This document shows, piece by piece, positions 9,746 to 18,449 of a stretch of 64,000 nt of DNA. The position numbers and the translations under genes are program-made. Position 1 is the stretch's first letter. The number at the start of each line of letters is the position of its first letter. Location: positions 1-64,000 of the forward strand of contig NZ_FRBQ01000003.1 of assembly GCF_900142655.1 (NCBI RefSeq), read 5' to 3'. A model generated the notes under the pieces. It was not told the origin of the DNA. It worked only from the letters and a program-made list of their open reading frames with translations, and did no database searches. The DNA is from Phytopseudomonas punonensis (lineage in GTDB: Bacteria > Pseudomonadota > Gammaproteobacteria > Pseudomonadales > Pseudomonadaceae).

Positions 9746-10846
9746 TCAGGCCAGGCGCAGGTGGTTGTCCCAGAAGCCGGCCGGTAGCTCCAGGGGCTGC
9801 ATGGCGATGCGTTCACTACGGCAGTCGTAGAGGCGACAGCGGCCGATGCCGGCGCTGACCACGAAGCCATTTTCCACCGCACCAACGCCGGCGCAGTCGG
9901 GCAGGGCGGCGTCCAGGCGTACGGCGCCGCTGTCCAGATCCCAGATGAACAGCCGATTGCCACGTGGCGCGGTCATCGCCAGCAAGCGCAAATCGCTGTG
10001 CACCGCCACGCTGGCGGTGTACTGGCTCATCATCTGGCGCTGCGCATCGGCCATCGGGAAGTGCTGGAACGGCTGGCCCGGGCGCTTGATCGCCACCAAC
10101 GGTACCGCGTCCATGGGGTCGCCCATGTACTGCTGGCCGCTGACGATGGTGCCGTCGCTCGCCACGGCCAGGTGGCGCACGCTGTTCATCGGTTCGGGCA
10201 GCTGTTCCTTGCTGTGCAGGGTGCCGTCGCGGCCCATCAGCACCAGGCTGGCTTCCATGGCATTGAGGTTCATTTCCACCCGGCTTTCCGCCTCGGTGCG
10301 GATGCCGCCGTTGGCGACTACCAGGGTTTCGCCGTTGGGCATCCACAGCAACTGGTGTGGGCCCAGGCCGTGGCTGGAGAGCTCATCGCGGTGCACCAGG
10401 CTTTCGCCTTCCAGGCGATAGGCGCCAATCACGCCACGGCCAGGATCGCGGGTGTCGTTCTCAGTGGCGTACAGCCATTCACCATCCTTGTGAAACACCG
10501 CGTGGCCGTAGAAATGCCGATCCTTCTCGCTGTGTAGCGTCTGCAGCAATCTGCCGCTGCGGGTATCGATCAGGTAGCTTTCGGTGCTCGGCCTGCGACC
10601 CACGAACAGCGCCATCGGCAGGCTGGGATGGGGAACCACATCGTGGCAGCGCTCATTGACCAGGGTGGTGAAAGCGCGCTCGCCATCGAGGTGGTAGCCA
10701 ACCGCGTAATGCTTGCCGCCTTCATCGTTGCGTGCCGACAGCAGCAGCGGCTGGTGGCCGGTGTGGGTCAGCTTCCAGCCACCAACGGCACCAGCCGCCA
10801 GCAACGTGGCGCTCAGGCCGAGAAACGCCCGGCGTTTCATGCTCAT
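9746..10846 (-). CDS. DUF1513 beta-propeller-like protein with a twin-arginine signal
   Basis: The product is 366 aa. The N-terminus KRRAFLGLS followed by a hydrophobic stretch is a Tat-type signal (RRxFL), suggesting export of a folded periplasmic protein. The rest contains repeated WD-like strands (for example GPHQLLWMPNGETLVVANGG near residue 170) consistent with the DUF1513 propeller. It begins 3 bp after the imelysin stop with a GGAG ribosome site, so it is the last gene of the imelysin operon. Function is unproven; co-occurrence with imelysins suggests a part in iron or other metal acquisition. Confidence 0.87.
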   Translation of the reverse strand: MSMKRRAFLGLSATLLAAGAVGGWKLTHTGHQPLLLSARNDEGGKHYAVGYHLDGERAFTTLVNERCHDVVPHPSLPMALFVGRRPSTESYLIDTRSGRLLQTLHSEKDRHFYGHAVFHKDGEWLYATENDTRDPGRGVIGAYRLEGESLVHRDELSSHGLGPHQLLWMPNGETLVVANGGIRTEAESRVEMNLNAMEASLVLMGRDGTLHSKEQLPEPMNSVRHLAVASDGTIVSGQQYMGDPMDAVPLVAIKRPGQPFQHFPMADAQRQMMSQYTASVAVHSDLRLLAMTAPRGNRLFIWDLDSGAVRLDAALPDCAGVGAVENGFVVSAGIGRCRLYDCRSERIAMQPLELPAGFWDNHLRLA

Positions 10847-10849
10847 CGG

Positions 10850-11911
10850 TCAGTCTCCGTCGTGGGCGTTGAAACCCAGCTGGATGCCCAGCGCCCGCGC
10901 CAGCTCGCCTTCGTGCAGGCGGTGCAGCACGTTGAGGCTGTCGTAGAAGGCGTTCAGGGTCTGGCGGCCGGCGTCATCGGCGAGCAGTTCGCCGAGCGGG
11001 CGTTTCAGGCCGGCGAGTTGTTTGCGGCTTTCGGCGTAGGCGGCGTCGATACGTTTCTTGAGATCGTCCTGATCGCTGCCGAGCAGAGTTTGCAGGCCGT
11101 CATTTTTGGCGCCATGCCATAGCTGTTCGGCGCCGCTCAGTGTGGCGCCCAGGTTGCTCAGGCTGGCCTGACTGCGCCACGCTTCGGCCTGGTAAGGCTG
11201 CGGCACGCCTTTGCTCTGCCGGCCCAGCGGTGCACCGAGCTTCTTCTTCAAACCATCGATGGCGCTGACTTGCGTGCGCAGCAGATCGGAGATCGCTTCA
11301 CCTGCTTCGGCGTAACGTTCGTTGGGGAAGGTGCGAAACAGCGCGAGTGCACCATTCTCGCCTTGCCACTGCTCCAGCACGGTGGTGGCCAGTGTTTGCT
11401 GATGTACACCGACGGCGACCAGTAATGGGCAGTAGCGAGCTTTCTGCTCGGTGTTCTGCAGGTCGATCTCGGGGTCGAACATCAGGTACTCATACGCGGT
11501 AAGCCCCTGCACAACGACGCTGGCCTTTTCCAGGTCGGCTGCACCGAGCTGCGGCTTGGCCTTGACCAGCGCCTCGACCTGGCGGGCTACCAAGTTCTTT
11601 TTGTCCGGCCAGAACTGCACCTGCCAGGCGCGGTTGCCTTCGGCCAGCGGCCCAACCGCCAGAGGCTGCAGGCTGGCCCAGGCGCTTTGCGCAGTCAGGA
11701 ACGCCTGGCGGGCTGTAGGCAGATCTTCCTGGCCGGCGCAGAACGCCTTGGCGCTGCCTGCCAGGGCGACATCCGCCTCTTTCCAGGTGGTGTGGGCTGG
11801 CAGCAGCACACCTTCGGCCAGCGCCGAGCTGGTGGTGGCCTGCGGGTCGGCCGGGGAGCACGCAGCCAGAGTCAGGCCCAACAGGGCGATGGTCAGCGGA
11901 GAACGGATCAT
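10850..11911 (-). CDS. Imelysin-family lipoprotein (second imelysin of the cluster)
   Basis: The product is 353 aa. The signal peptide ends in the lipobox LAAC near residue 18, so it is a lipoprotein. It has two imelysin-type four-helix halves. The position of the family GxHxxE motif reads GLTAYEYLMF here, so the His is not conserved while the Glu is. ATG 11911 is preferred because GGAG precedes it by 6 bp and the lipoprotein signal then starts cleanly. An alternative ATG at 11923 overlaps the upstream stop by one base (TAATG), so the two genes are translationally coupled either way. Confidence 0.88.
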   Translation of the reverse strand: MIRSPLTIALLGLTLAACSPADPQATTSSALAEGVLLPAHTTWKEADVALAGSAKAFCAGQEDLPTARQAFLTAQSAWASLQPLAVGPLAEGNRAWQVQFWPDKKNLVARQVEALVKAKPQLGAADLEKASVVVQGLTAYEYLMFDPEIDLQNTEQKARYCPLLVAVGVHQQTLATTVLEQWQGENGALALFRTFPNERYAEAGEAISDLLRTQVSAIDGLKKKLGAPLGRQSKGVPQPYQAEAWRSQASLSNLGATLSGAEQLWHGAKNDGLQTLLGSDQDDLKKRIDAAYAESRKQLAGLKRPLGELLADDAGRQTLNAFYDSLNVLHRLHEGELARALGIQLGFNAHDGD

Positions 11912-11922
11912 GCGCAGCTCCA

Positions 11923-13341
11923 TTACAGTGAGTTCAGAAAGGCCAGAAGCGCGGTGCGCTCCTCGCTGGAAAATTGCAGTACCTGCTGTTTAGCCGCTTC
12001 GGCTTCACCGCCATGCCAGGCGATGGCTTCGAGCAGATTGCGCGCCCGGCCATCATGCAGAAACTGGGTGTGGCCGCTGACCGTCTCGGTCAGGCCGATG
12101 CCCCACAGCGGCGCGGTGCGCCATTGGCGACCGTTAGCAAGAAACTCGTCGCGGTCATCGGCCAGGCCATCGCCCATATCGTGCAGCAGCAGGTCGGTAT
12201 AAGGGCGAATGGTCTGGTTTGCCAGTTCCGGTTCGGCGGCGTCGGCGGCGGTGACGAAACTCGGCGTGTGGCAGCCCTGGCAGCCGGCGCGGTGGAACAG
12301 CGTCTTGCCGGCCAGCACCTGGGCGTCGTCGACATTGCGGCGCGCCGGCACGGCCAGGTTGCGGGTGTAGAACAGCACCATGTCCATGATGTTGTCGCTG
12401 ACTTCCGGCTGGCCGCCGTGGGGCGCCTGGCGGCAGGCGGTCTGCGCCTCGGTGCAGCCGTCGGTGGGTAGCAGGTTGCTGGTCAGCCCCATATCTTGCA
12501 GAAAGGCGTGGGCATTCTGCTGATTGAGCGTCGGCTGCCCGGCCTTCCAGCCGAAGCGACCAAGTACGGTTTGCTGACGTGCGTCGTCCCATACTCGGTT
12601 GGGCTTGCCCTTGATGCCATCGCCGTTGCGATCATGGGGGTCGGCGTTGGCGAGGATCGCCACTTCGGGGATCGCTTCGAGCAGCCCGAGGCCGATCATT
12701 GGCGGAGCGACGCGCGCCGAGAACAAGGTATCCGGGTGCATCGGGCCGTAACCGAGCTGGGTAATGTTCAACTGCGGTTTGCGCAACTCGATGCTGTAGC
12801 CATCGGCGAATTGCACCTGCTCGGTGCTGTACTCGACGCGCACCTTGCCTTCAGGCGCCACGCCGGGGTTGGCCATGTCTTGCAGTTGGCCGCCGTAGTT
12901 GGGCTCGGGCAGTACACCCTGGCGTTCTAGCGTGGCCTGGTCGGCGCTACCGGCAGGAATCGACAGGCGCACCAGCATCGACACGGCATTGATGCTGCCT
13001 GGCTCGGGCGGGTGGCCACGGCCATCGCGGATGTGGCAGTTCTGGCAGGCGTTGGTGTTGAACAACGGGCCGAGGCCATCGCGCGCCGTAGTAGTGGAAG
13101 GCGCGATCACCCAGGGGTTGCGAAAGAAGCTGTTGCCCACGCTGAAGTTCAGGCGCCGCTCGGCTGCAAGGTTGGGGGACGGCAGCGAAAACGCGACGCG
13201 ATCACTGCGGGTGACCGTTGCAGCGCCGCCGGAGAGTGCTTCGCCAGGCTCGGCTGCAGTGAAAGTGGGCGACTTATCGCAGGCGCTCAGACCCAGAGCC
13301 AGAAGCAACAGCGGCAGCAAGCGACCGGGTGACGCGGACAT
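11923..13341 (-). CDS. Di-haem oxidoreductase family lipoprotein (putative thiol oxidoreductase)
   Basis: The product is 472 aa. A lipobox LSAC lies near residue 20. Two c-type haem motifs are present, NACQNCHIRDG near residue 125 and AGCQGCHTPSF near 355, with further conserved HDMGDGL and FLHDGRA segments as in the DHOR family. It should act in the periplasm as an electron-transfer enzyme. A role in changing iron redox state for the flanking imelysins is an inference from context. ATG 13341 gives the lipoprotein signal; the ribosome site is only fair. It is coupled to the following imelysin gene. Confidence 0.9.
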   Translation of the reverse strand: MSASPGRLLPLLLLALGLSACDKSPTFTAAEPGEALSGGAATVTRSDRVAFSLPSPNLAAERRLNFSVGNSFFRNPWVIAPSTTTARDGLGPLFNTNACQNCHIRDGRGHPPEPGSINAVSMLVRLSIPAGSADQATLERQGVLPEPNYGGQLQDMANPGVAPEGKVRVEYSTEQVQFADGYSIELRKPQLNITQLGYGPMHPDTLFSARVAPPMIGLGLLEAIPEVAILANADPHDRNGDGIKGKPNRVWDDARQQTVLGRFGWKAGQPTLNQQNAHAFLQDMGLTSNLLPTDGCTEAQTACRQAPHGGQPEVSDNIMDMVLFYTRNLAVPARRNVDDAQVLAGKTLFHRAGCQGCHTPSFVTAADAAEPELANQTIRPYTDLLLHDMGDGLADDRDEFLANGRQWRTAPLWGIGLTETVSGHTQFLHDGRARNLLEAIAWHGGEAEAAKQQVLQFSSEERTALLAFLNSL

Positions 13342-13418
13342 GGGTGGATCCCGGAGGGCAGAAATCGAGGGCGTGAATCTTAGCAGTCTGCGCGAGTTTA
13401 AATAAGATGGATTTGCGT

Positions 13419-13784
13419 TCAATCAACAGGCGCGGCCAGGGTTTGCTCAGGCACCCAGCCGGTTTCACCGCTGCTCTCGCGTCGGCACCATAGCCAGCCA
13501 TTGAGGCGGCGACTGGCGATGAGCTGCTCGTTCACCTCGGTATCCAGCTCCCTTGCTGTGTAACCCTCCAGCGCGCGTGCGCTGCCAGCACCGAGTGGTT
13601 TCAGAATCGTCAGCGGCATCCAGCCGCCGGGGTGGGCGTCGGTGCGGCAGAAATACCAGTCCTGCCAGTCTTCGGGACCTTCGTAGCGTTCGCCGAGCTG
13701 GAGCAGTGCACCGGCTTCGAAGCTGATGGGGTCTGGGTATTCGCTTCGGTGGGCAGTGACGACTAGGTAGGGTGTGGGGTTCAT
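13419..13784 (-). CDS. Tandem SH3-like domain protein
   Basis: The product is 121 aa with no signal peptide. There are two SH3-type beta-barrel repeats: residues 3-57 (VVTAHRSEYPD, DWYFCRTD, GGWMPLTIL) and residues 66-118 (ALEGYTARELD, GWLWCRRE, TGWVPEQTL). The aligned features are the ALxDY-like start, W in the middle and GW-P at the end. ATG 13784 has a perfect AGGAGGT site. It sits between icmP and the di-haem gene but has its own strong ribosome site, and a terminator precedes it. It probably binds a peptide or cell-wall ligand; no partner can be named. Confidence 0.82.
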   Translation of the reverse strand: MNPTPYLVVTAHRSEYPDPISFEAGALLQLGERYEGPEDWQDWYFCRTDAHPGGWMPLTILKPLGAGSARALEGYTARELDTEVNEQLIASRRLNGWLWCRRESSGETGWVPEQTLAAPVD

Positions 13785-13825
13785 GAACACCTCCTGTGCT
13801 TGCGACGTGGTACTTCGCCAGGTAC

Positions 13826-13855
13826 AAAAAAGCCGGTGCGAAATTCGCACCGGCT
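13826..13855 (-). terminator. Terminator directly after icmP (leftward)
   Basis: A 12-bp perfect stem, AGCCGGTGCGAA (13831-13842) and TTCGCACCGGCT (13844-13855), is followed on the minus strand by a T6 run. It lies 27 bp after the icmP stop and would separate icmP from the four genes downstream, at least partly. Confidence 0.88.
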
Positions 13856-13881
13856 CGTTCGTTGCTCGGTCAGCGCGTCGA

Positions 13882-15222
13882 TCAGAACTCGTGATCAGCG
13901 GTGTCCGGGTTCAGGTCATTGATGCCCAGTTTGCCGGCGGCTTGCTCGATGGCACCGGTCTGCTTGACCAGGGCGGCGATGGCGTCGCGCACCAGTTGCT
14001 GGCCTTCGGCGTTGTCGGCAGCGATCAGCTGGTCGAAGTGCACGTTTTTCTTCTCGGCGCTGTCAACCAGTGCCTGCAGCTTGGCTTCGGTGGCTTCCAG
14101 ATCAGCCTTTACGGTGCTGTCGGTCGCGGCGTCGGCCTTGGCCACCAGCGAAGACAGGCTTGGGCCGGTCATGGTGGTGCCGTCGACCTTCTTGTATTCG
14201 CCCAAGTAGACGTTGCGAATGCCTTTGCCGTTGTAGAAGTGCGAATTGTGGGTGTTGTCGCTGAAGCAGTCATGCTCGTCTTCGGTGGAGTTGGCTTCCA
14301 GGGCGACCTTCATGCGCTCACCAGCCAGTTCGCCGAGGGACAGGCTGCCCATGCCGAAGAGCATCTTGCGCAGGCCGTTTTCGGCGGACTCGCCTTCCAG
14401 GGTAGCGCGGTAGTTGTCGGCCACGCCGGCTTTCCACTGGCCAGCCATTTCGTCGAGGTCAGCGACCAGCAGGTCGGTGGCGGCTTTCAGGTAGGCACGA
14501 CGACGCTCGTTGTGGCCGCCAGTGGCGCCTTCACCGAGCACGTAATCGGTGGCCGGGCGCTCGCCAGCACCTGGGCCGGTGCCGTGCAGATCCTGGCCCC
14601 AGAGCAGGAATTCGATGGCGTGGTAGCCGGTGGCGACGTTGGCTTCGGAGCCGCCCAGCTCGTTCAGGCTGGCGAGCAGGTCCGGAGTGATTTCGGTGAC
14701 GTCGACCTTGTCTTCGCCGACCTGAATTTCGGTGTGGGCGATGATGTTGGCGCTGGCGCCCGGGTTGCCCAGGGCGTGCTGGTAGTCGGCGTCGACGTAG
14801 TCGATCAGGCCTTCGTCCAGGGGCCATGCGTTAACCTGGCCCTCCCAGTCGTCGACGATAGTGTTGCCGAAGCGGAACACTTCGCTCTGCATGTAAGGCA
14901 CACGTGCAGCCAACCAGGCTTCACGGGCGGCTTTCAGAGTCGCGTCGTTCGGGTTGGCGATCAGGGCGTCAACGGCGCTCTGCAGCTTCTTGGCAGTGCT
15001 GGCAGCGTCATCGAAAACCGCCGAGGCGATGTCGGCGTAGTGCTTGACCACGGCCTGTGCAGCGGCTTCGTCGAAGGCGCCGGCTGCTGCTGGTGCACTG
15101 CTGTTGGTCGCTTGCGCAGCCGGAGCGGCGGCTTGGTTGGCAGGCGCCTTGTCTTCACCGCAGCCCGCCAGGGCTATGGCGATGGTCAGCAGGCTGGCAG
15201 AGGCCAGGGGCATACGAATCAT
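13882..15222 (-). CDS. icmP: Imelysin-family lipoprotein (IcmP-type, insulin-cleaving metalloproteinase/iron-regulated)
   Basis: The product is 446 aa, the length I recall for P. aeruginosa IcmP. The lipobox LAGC near residue 17 predicts a lipoprotein. The family motif GxHxxE is intact in ATGYHAIEFLLWGQD near residue 190. Imelysins were described as peptidases (ICMP cleaves insulin) and as iron-regulated surface proteins; metal binding is likely. ATG 15222 has an AAGGA site, and the longer frame would remove the signal peptide from the N-terminus. A Fur-like box lies about 60 bp upstream and a terminator lies just after the stop. Confidence 0.92.
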   Translation of the reverse strand: MIRMPLASASLLTIAIALAGCGEDKAPANQAAAPAAQATNSSAPAAAGAFDEAAAQAVVKHYADIASAVFDDAASTAKKLQSAVDALIANPNDATLKAAREAWLAARVPYMQSEVFRFGNTIVDDWEGQVNAWPLDEGLIDYVDADYQHALGNPGASANIIAHTEIQVGEDKVDVTEITPDLLASLNELGGSEANVATGYHAIEFLLWGQDLHGTGPGAGERPATDYVLGEGATGGHNERRRAYLKAATDLLVADLDEMAGQWKAGVADNYRATLEGESAENGLRKMLFGMGSLSLGELAGERMKVALEANSTEDEHDCFSDNTHNSHFYNGKGIRNVYLGEYKKVDGTTMTGPSLSSLVAKADAATDSTVKADLEATEAKLQALVDSAEKKNVHFDQLIAADNAEGQQLVRDAIAALVKQTGAIEQAAGKLGINDLNPDTADHEF

Positions 15223-15282
15223 GACGAAATCCTTTGCGTGTTTATGGGGAGTGCGCGTGGTGCTCCACGCGAGCTGCAACAT

Positions 15283-15301
15283 AATGCGAAAGATTTGCAT
15301 T
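15283..15301 (-). promoter_or_regulatory. Candidate Fur box upstream of icmP
   Basis: On the minus strand the site reads AATGCAAATCTTTCGCATT. Compared with the Fur-type sequence AATGAGAATGATTCTCATT it matches 14 of 19 positions and keeps the dyad. It lies 61-79 bp before the icmP start codon, a normal promoter position. Iron repression by Fur is inferred from this match and from the known iron regulation of imelysins. Confidence 0.6.
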
Positions 15302-15326
15302 TTAAGCAAAGGGTCGATGTGCCAGC

Positions 15327-15356
15327 ACCCAATCGCGCGGTTTCGCGTGATTGGGT
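15327..15356 (-). terminator. Hairpin after bifA
   Basis: ACCCAATC (15327-15334) pairs with GATTGGGT (15349-15356), with further CGCG pairing inside. It is 10 bp after the bifA stop on the minus strand. A T-run is lacking, so it may be a Rho-dependent or RNA-stabilising stem. Confidence 0.5.
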
Positions 15357-15365
15357 CAGAGGGGA

Positions 15366-17429
15366 TTACAGCGTGGCGGGGTTGCTCAGCCGCTGCGAGC
15401 GACTGGCCTGCTTGAGGTACTGGGTCAGCTCACGCGCCGGAATGGGCCGGCTGTAGTAGTAGCCCTGACCTTCGTGGCAGCCCTGGGCGATGATGTAAGC
15501 TTCCTGCTCGGCGGTTTCCACGCCTTCGGCGATGACCTGCATGCCCAGGCTTTTGCCTAGCTGGATGATGGCGCGAACGATGGTGGCATCGTCTTCATCT
15601 TCGAGCAGGTCTTGCACGAAGCTCTTGTCGATCTTGATCTTGTCCAGCGGCAAACTCTTCAGGTAGCTGAGCGAGGAGTAGCCGGTGCCGAAATCATCGA
15701 TGGCGATCAGCGCGCCCGAGCGGCGCAGGCTCAGCAGGTGCTGGGCCGCGGTGGTGATGTCTTCCATCAGGCCGGTTTCGGTAACTTCCAGCTCCAGGCT
15801 GCGTGCGGGCAGGCGGTACATCTGCATCAGGTTGTTGACCACCCGCGGCAGCTCGGCGTGGTGCAGCTGCACGGTCGAAAGGTTCACCGCCATGCGCAGG
15901 TCGCCATAGCCCTGATCGTGCCATTCGCGCAGCTGGCGGCAGGTCTGATCCAGCACCCATTCGCCGATGGCGATGATGCTGCCGTTCTGCTCGGCCAGTG
16001 GAATGAATAGATCCGGGCCGACGAAACCGTGGGTCGGATGCTGCCAGCGTAGCAGCGCTTCGACACCGACCACGCTGTGGTCGCGGTAGCTGATCTGCGG
16101 TTGGTAAACCACGTGCAGTTGGTTCAGTGCCAGCGCGTCACGCAGGTCTTTTTCCAGTTCGCGGCGGCGGCGCATTTCGCTGTCCACGCTGGCGATATAG
16201 AACTGGTAGCGGTTGCGCGAGCGGCTCTTGGCCAGTGTCATGGTCTGTTCGGCTTTCTGCAGCAGCTTCTCGGGGCTGTCGCCATCTTCCGGGAACAGGG
16301 TGATGCCGATGGTGGCGCGTAGCTGCACCTGATGATCGTCAAGGGTGAAGGGCGTCTCGAGGTCATCGAGCACGCTCTGCGCCAGTTCGGCGGCTTCGTA
16401 AGGTTGTTCGATATCAGCCTGCACCAGAGCAAACTGATCGCCGCCGAGGCGGGCTAGGGCGCCAAGGCGGCCACTGTGGCTGCGTAGGCGGTCAGACAGT
16501 GCCAGCAGCAGTTGGTCGCCAGTCTGGTAGCTGAACTGTTCGTTGATGCCCTTGAAGTCATCTAGGCCGACGCACAGCACGGCCACGCGCCGCTGCATGC
16601 GGCCGGAGTCGTCGAGAATCTGCTCGAGTTGCTGCTGCAGTTGCAGGCGGTTGGGGAGGCTGGTGAGGAAGTCGTACTGCGACATGCGCTGCAGGCTGTT
16701 TTCCGCCTCGCGGCGCAAGTGAGTATTGCGTTCGATCGAGGCGAGCAGCCCGTTGGCCGTATTGATCCACAGGCCGAGCTCGTTCTTTTCATTGCCGGCG
16801 AGCATCGGCAGTTTGTGCTCGCTGGGCCGATCCGGGTTGATGCTGCTCAGGTGCTGGATGATCATGCCCAGCGGCTTGGTCAGCAGCCAGTAATAAACCA
16901 GGTACAGCACCAGGCCCATGGCCAGCGCGCGCAGCACGCCGGAGATGAAGATGATCACCGAGTTGGTGATAAAGCTTTCCCCGTACAGCGCTGTGTCCAG
17001 GGTGATGTTCAGGTCGCCGTAGTATTCGTTATACGGCTCGCGGCCAACCAGGCGGGTGCTGAAGTGCTGCTCTTCGCCAAGAATCGGGTCGGTCAGCCAG
17101 CGCATCGGCAGGTCAGCGAGTGGGCGGCTTTTCTCTGCGAGCATCTGTTCGCCTGGATGGCCGATGGAGGCCTGGCGTACCGAATCGTGTCGGAACAGGC
17201 CTTCGACCACCTGCATGCCCATTTCGCGGTCCAGGCTGTAGACCGCCTGGGTGGAGGGGTCGCGGAACATACCGAGAATGCGCTGCGAGTCACTGGTGAT
17301 GGAGTGCCGGGTCTTGTACATGTCGAACACGATCTGACCGACGCTGAGCACCACGCCCACGGCAAGCGCGGACAACAGCACCACGCGCAGCAGTTTCACG
17401 GACAAGCTGTGCTTGAGTTCCAGCTTCAA
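15366..17429 (-). CDS. bifA: Cyclic-di-GMP phosphodiesterase BifA (degenerate GGDEF plus EAL)
   Basis: The product is 687 aa, equal to the recalled length of P. aeruginosa BifA. Two transmembrane helices (about residues 12-33 and 155-178) bracket a periplasmic sensor. A GGDEF domain follows with the active-site loop changed to LGGDQF near residue 350, so cyclase activity is not expected. The EAL domain (VVGVEALLRW near 450, ending SRPIPARE) keeps the DDFGTGYSSL loop and should hydrolyse c-di-GMP. In P. aeruginosa BifA lowers biofilm formation and promotes swarming. Its position beside sodB matches the known order. Confidence 0.93.
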   Translation of the reverse strand: MKLELKHSLSVKLLRVVLLSALAVGVVLSVGQIVFDMYKTRHSITSDSQRILGMFRDPSTQAVYSLDREMGMQVVEGLFRHDSVRQASIGHPGEQMLAEKSRPLADLPMRWLTDPILGEEQHFSTRLVGREPYNEYYGDLNITLDTALYGESFITNSVIIFISGVLRALAMGLVLYLVYYWLLTKPLGMIIQHLSSINPDRPSEHKLPMLAGNEKNELGLWINTANGLLASIERNTHLRREAENSLQRMSQYDFLTSLPNRLQLQQQLEQILDDSGRMQRRVAVLCVGLDDFKGINEQFSYQTGDQLLLALSDRLRSHSGRLGALARLGGDQFALVQADIEQPYEAAELAQSVLDDLETPFTLDDHQVQLRATIGITLFPEDGDSPEKLLQKAEQTMTLAKSRSRNRYQFYIASVDSEMRRRRELEKDLRDALALNQLHVVYQPQISYRDHSVVGVEALLRWQHPTHGFVGPDLFIPLAEQNGSIIAIGEWVLDQTCRQLREWHDQGYGDLRMAVNLSTVQLHHAELPRVVNNLMQMYRLPARSLELEVTETGLMEDITTAAQHLLSLRRSGALIAIDDFGTGYSSLSYLKSLPLDKIKIDKSFVQDLLEDEDDATIVRAIIQLGKSLGMQVIAEGVETAEQEAYIIAQGCHEGQGYYYSRPIPARELTQYLKQASRSQRLSNPATL

Positions 17430-17626
17430 ATGGCAGTTCCTTGTGCGATACCCGGCGCCGGATTGGAGTTGAGTATTGGCAAAGTCGCGTTGGCAGTCAA
17501 AGGCCGCATGCGTGCGGCGCCCAATCTTGTCGCACCTGAGATAGCAATACCTGCTCTGTTTCGGAAAAAACCACCAAGTCTTGAGCGCCGCTCGTCGCTG
17601 TCGTCACATTACGACGGATAAAAAAA

Positions 17627-17654
17627 TGCCCCCCTGATTCGCATCAGGAGGGCA
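17627..17654 (-). terminator. Terminator after sodB (leftward)
   Basis: TGCCCCCCTGAT and ATCAGGAGGGCA form a 12-bp stem with one mismatch around a TCGC loop, followed on the minus strand by a run of seven Ts. It is 23 bp after the sodB stop codon. Confidence 0.88.
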
Positions 17655-17676
17655 TCTTTATTCGCTGGCGCAGGGC

Positions 17677-18258
17677 TCAGGCAGCGAAGTTCTTCGCTAC
17701 GAAGTCCCAGTTGACCAGGTTCCAGAACGCCTCGACATACTTCGGACGTACGTTGCGGTAGTCGATGTAGTAAGCGTGCTCCCAGACGTCGCAGGTCAGC
17801 AGCGGGGTGTCGCCGCTGGTCAGCGGGCAGCCGGCGCCGATGGTGCTGGCCAGGGCCAGGGAACCGTCAGCTTTCTTCACCAGCCAGCCCCAGCCGGAAC
17901 CGAAGGTGCCGATGGTGACCTTGCTGAACTCTTCCTTGAACTTGTCGAAGGAACCGAAGGCTTTGTCGATGGCCGCAGCCAGCTCGCCAGTCGGTTGACC
18001 TCCACCGTTAGGGCTCAGGCAGTTCCAGTAGAAGGTGTGGTTCCATACTTGAGCGGCGTTGTTGAAGATGCCGCCGGAGGAGGCCTTGACGATTTCTTCC
18101 AGGCTCTTGCCTTCGAACTCGGTGCCAGGCACCAGGTTGTTCAGGTTCACGACATAGGTGTTGTGGTGCTTGTCGTGGTGGTACTCCAGGGTTTCCTTGG
18201 AGATGTGCGGCTGCAGGGCATCGTGTGCATAAGGCAGCGGCGGCAATTCGAAAGCCAT
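17677..18258 (-). CDS. sodB: Superoxide dismutase [Fe]
   Basis: This enzyme dismutates superoxide to oxygen and hydrogen peroxide in the cytosol. The product is 193 aa, starting [18 protein letters not shown]. The metal ligands are visible as His in LEYHHDKHH, His in VWNHTFYW, and Asp and His in the [13 protein letters not shown] signature near residue 157. The [10 protein letters not shown] and GSGWGWL blocks favour the iron type. ATG 18258 follows AGGAG. It is transcribed alone, with its own terminator, between bifA and an EamA transporter. Confidence 0.97.
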   Translation of the reverse strand: MAFELPPLPYAHDALQPHISKETLEYHHDKHHNTYVVNLNNLVPGTEFEGKSLEEIVKASSGGIFNNAAQVWNHTFYWNCLSPNGGGQPTGELAAAIDKAFGSFDKFKEEFSKVTIGTFGSGWGWLVKKADGSLALASTIGAGCPLTSGDTPLLTCDVWEHAYYIDYRNVRPKYVEAFWNLVNWDFVAKNFAA

Positions 18259-18449
18259 GTCTATTCTCCTAATCAGGTCTGTTGCGATGAGCGCAAGGCC
18301 GATCACGGGCGGCCAAACAAGCGTCGGCGGATTTTTATCCTTTGCGACGCAGGGCTGGGATCATAGCACCGGGGCTACGGCATAACCACGCAGCAACTGT
18401 GCGGGATAGGGTTGCCAGAGCTGTTGCGCTGTTTTCAACCGTCACAACT

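Noticed and set aside
13774..15456. A 560-codon plus-strand frame opposite icmP
   Set aside because: Antisense to a well-supported lipoprotein gene, with unnatural Val/Gly-rich composition.
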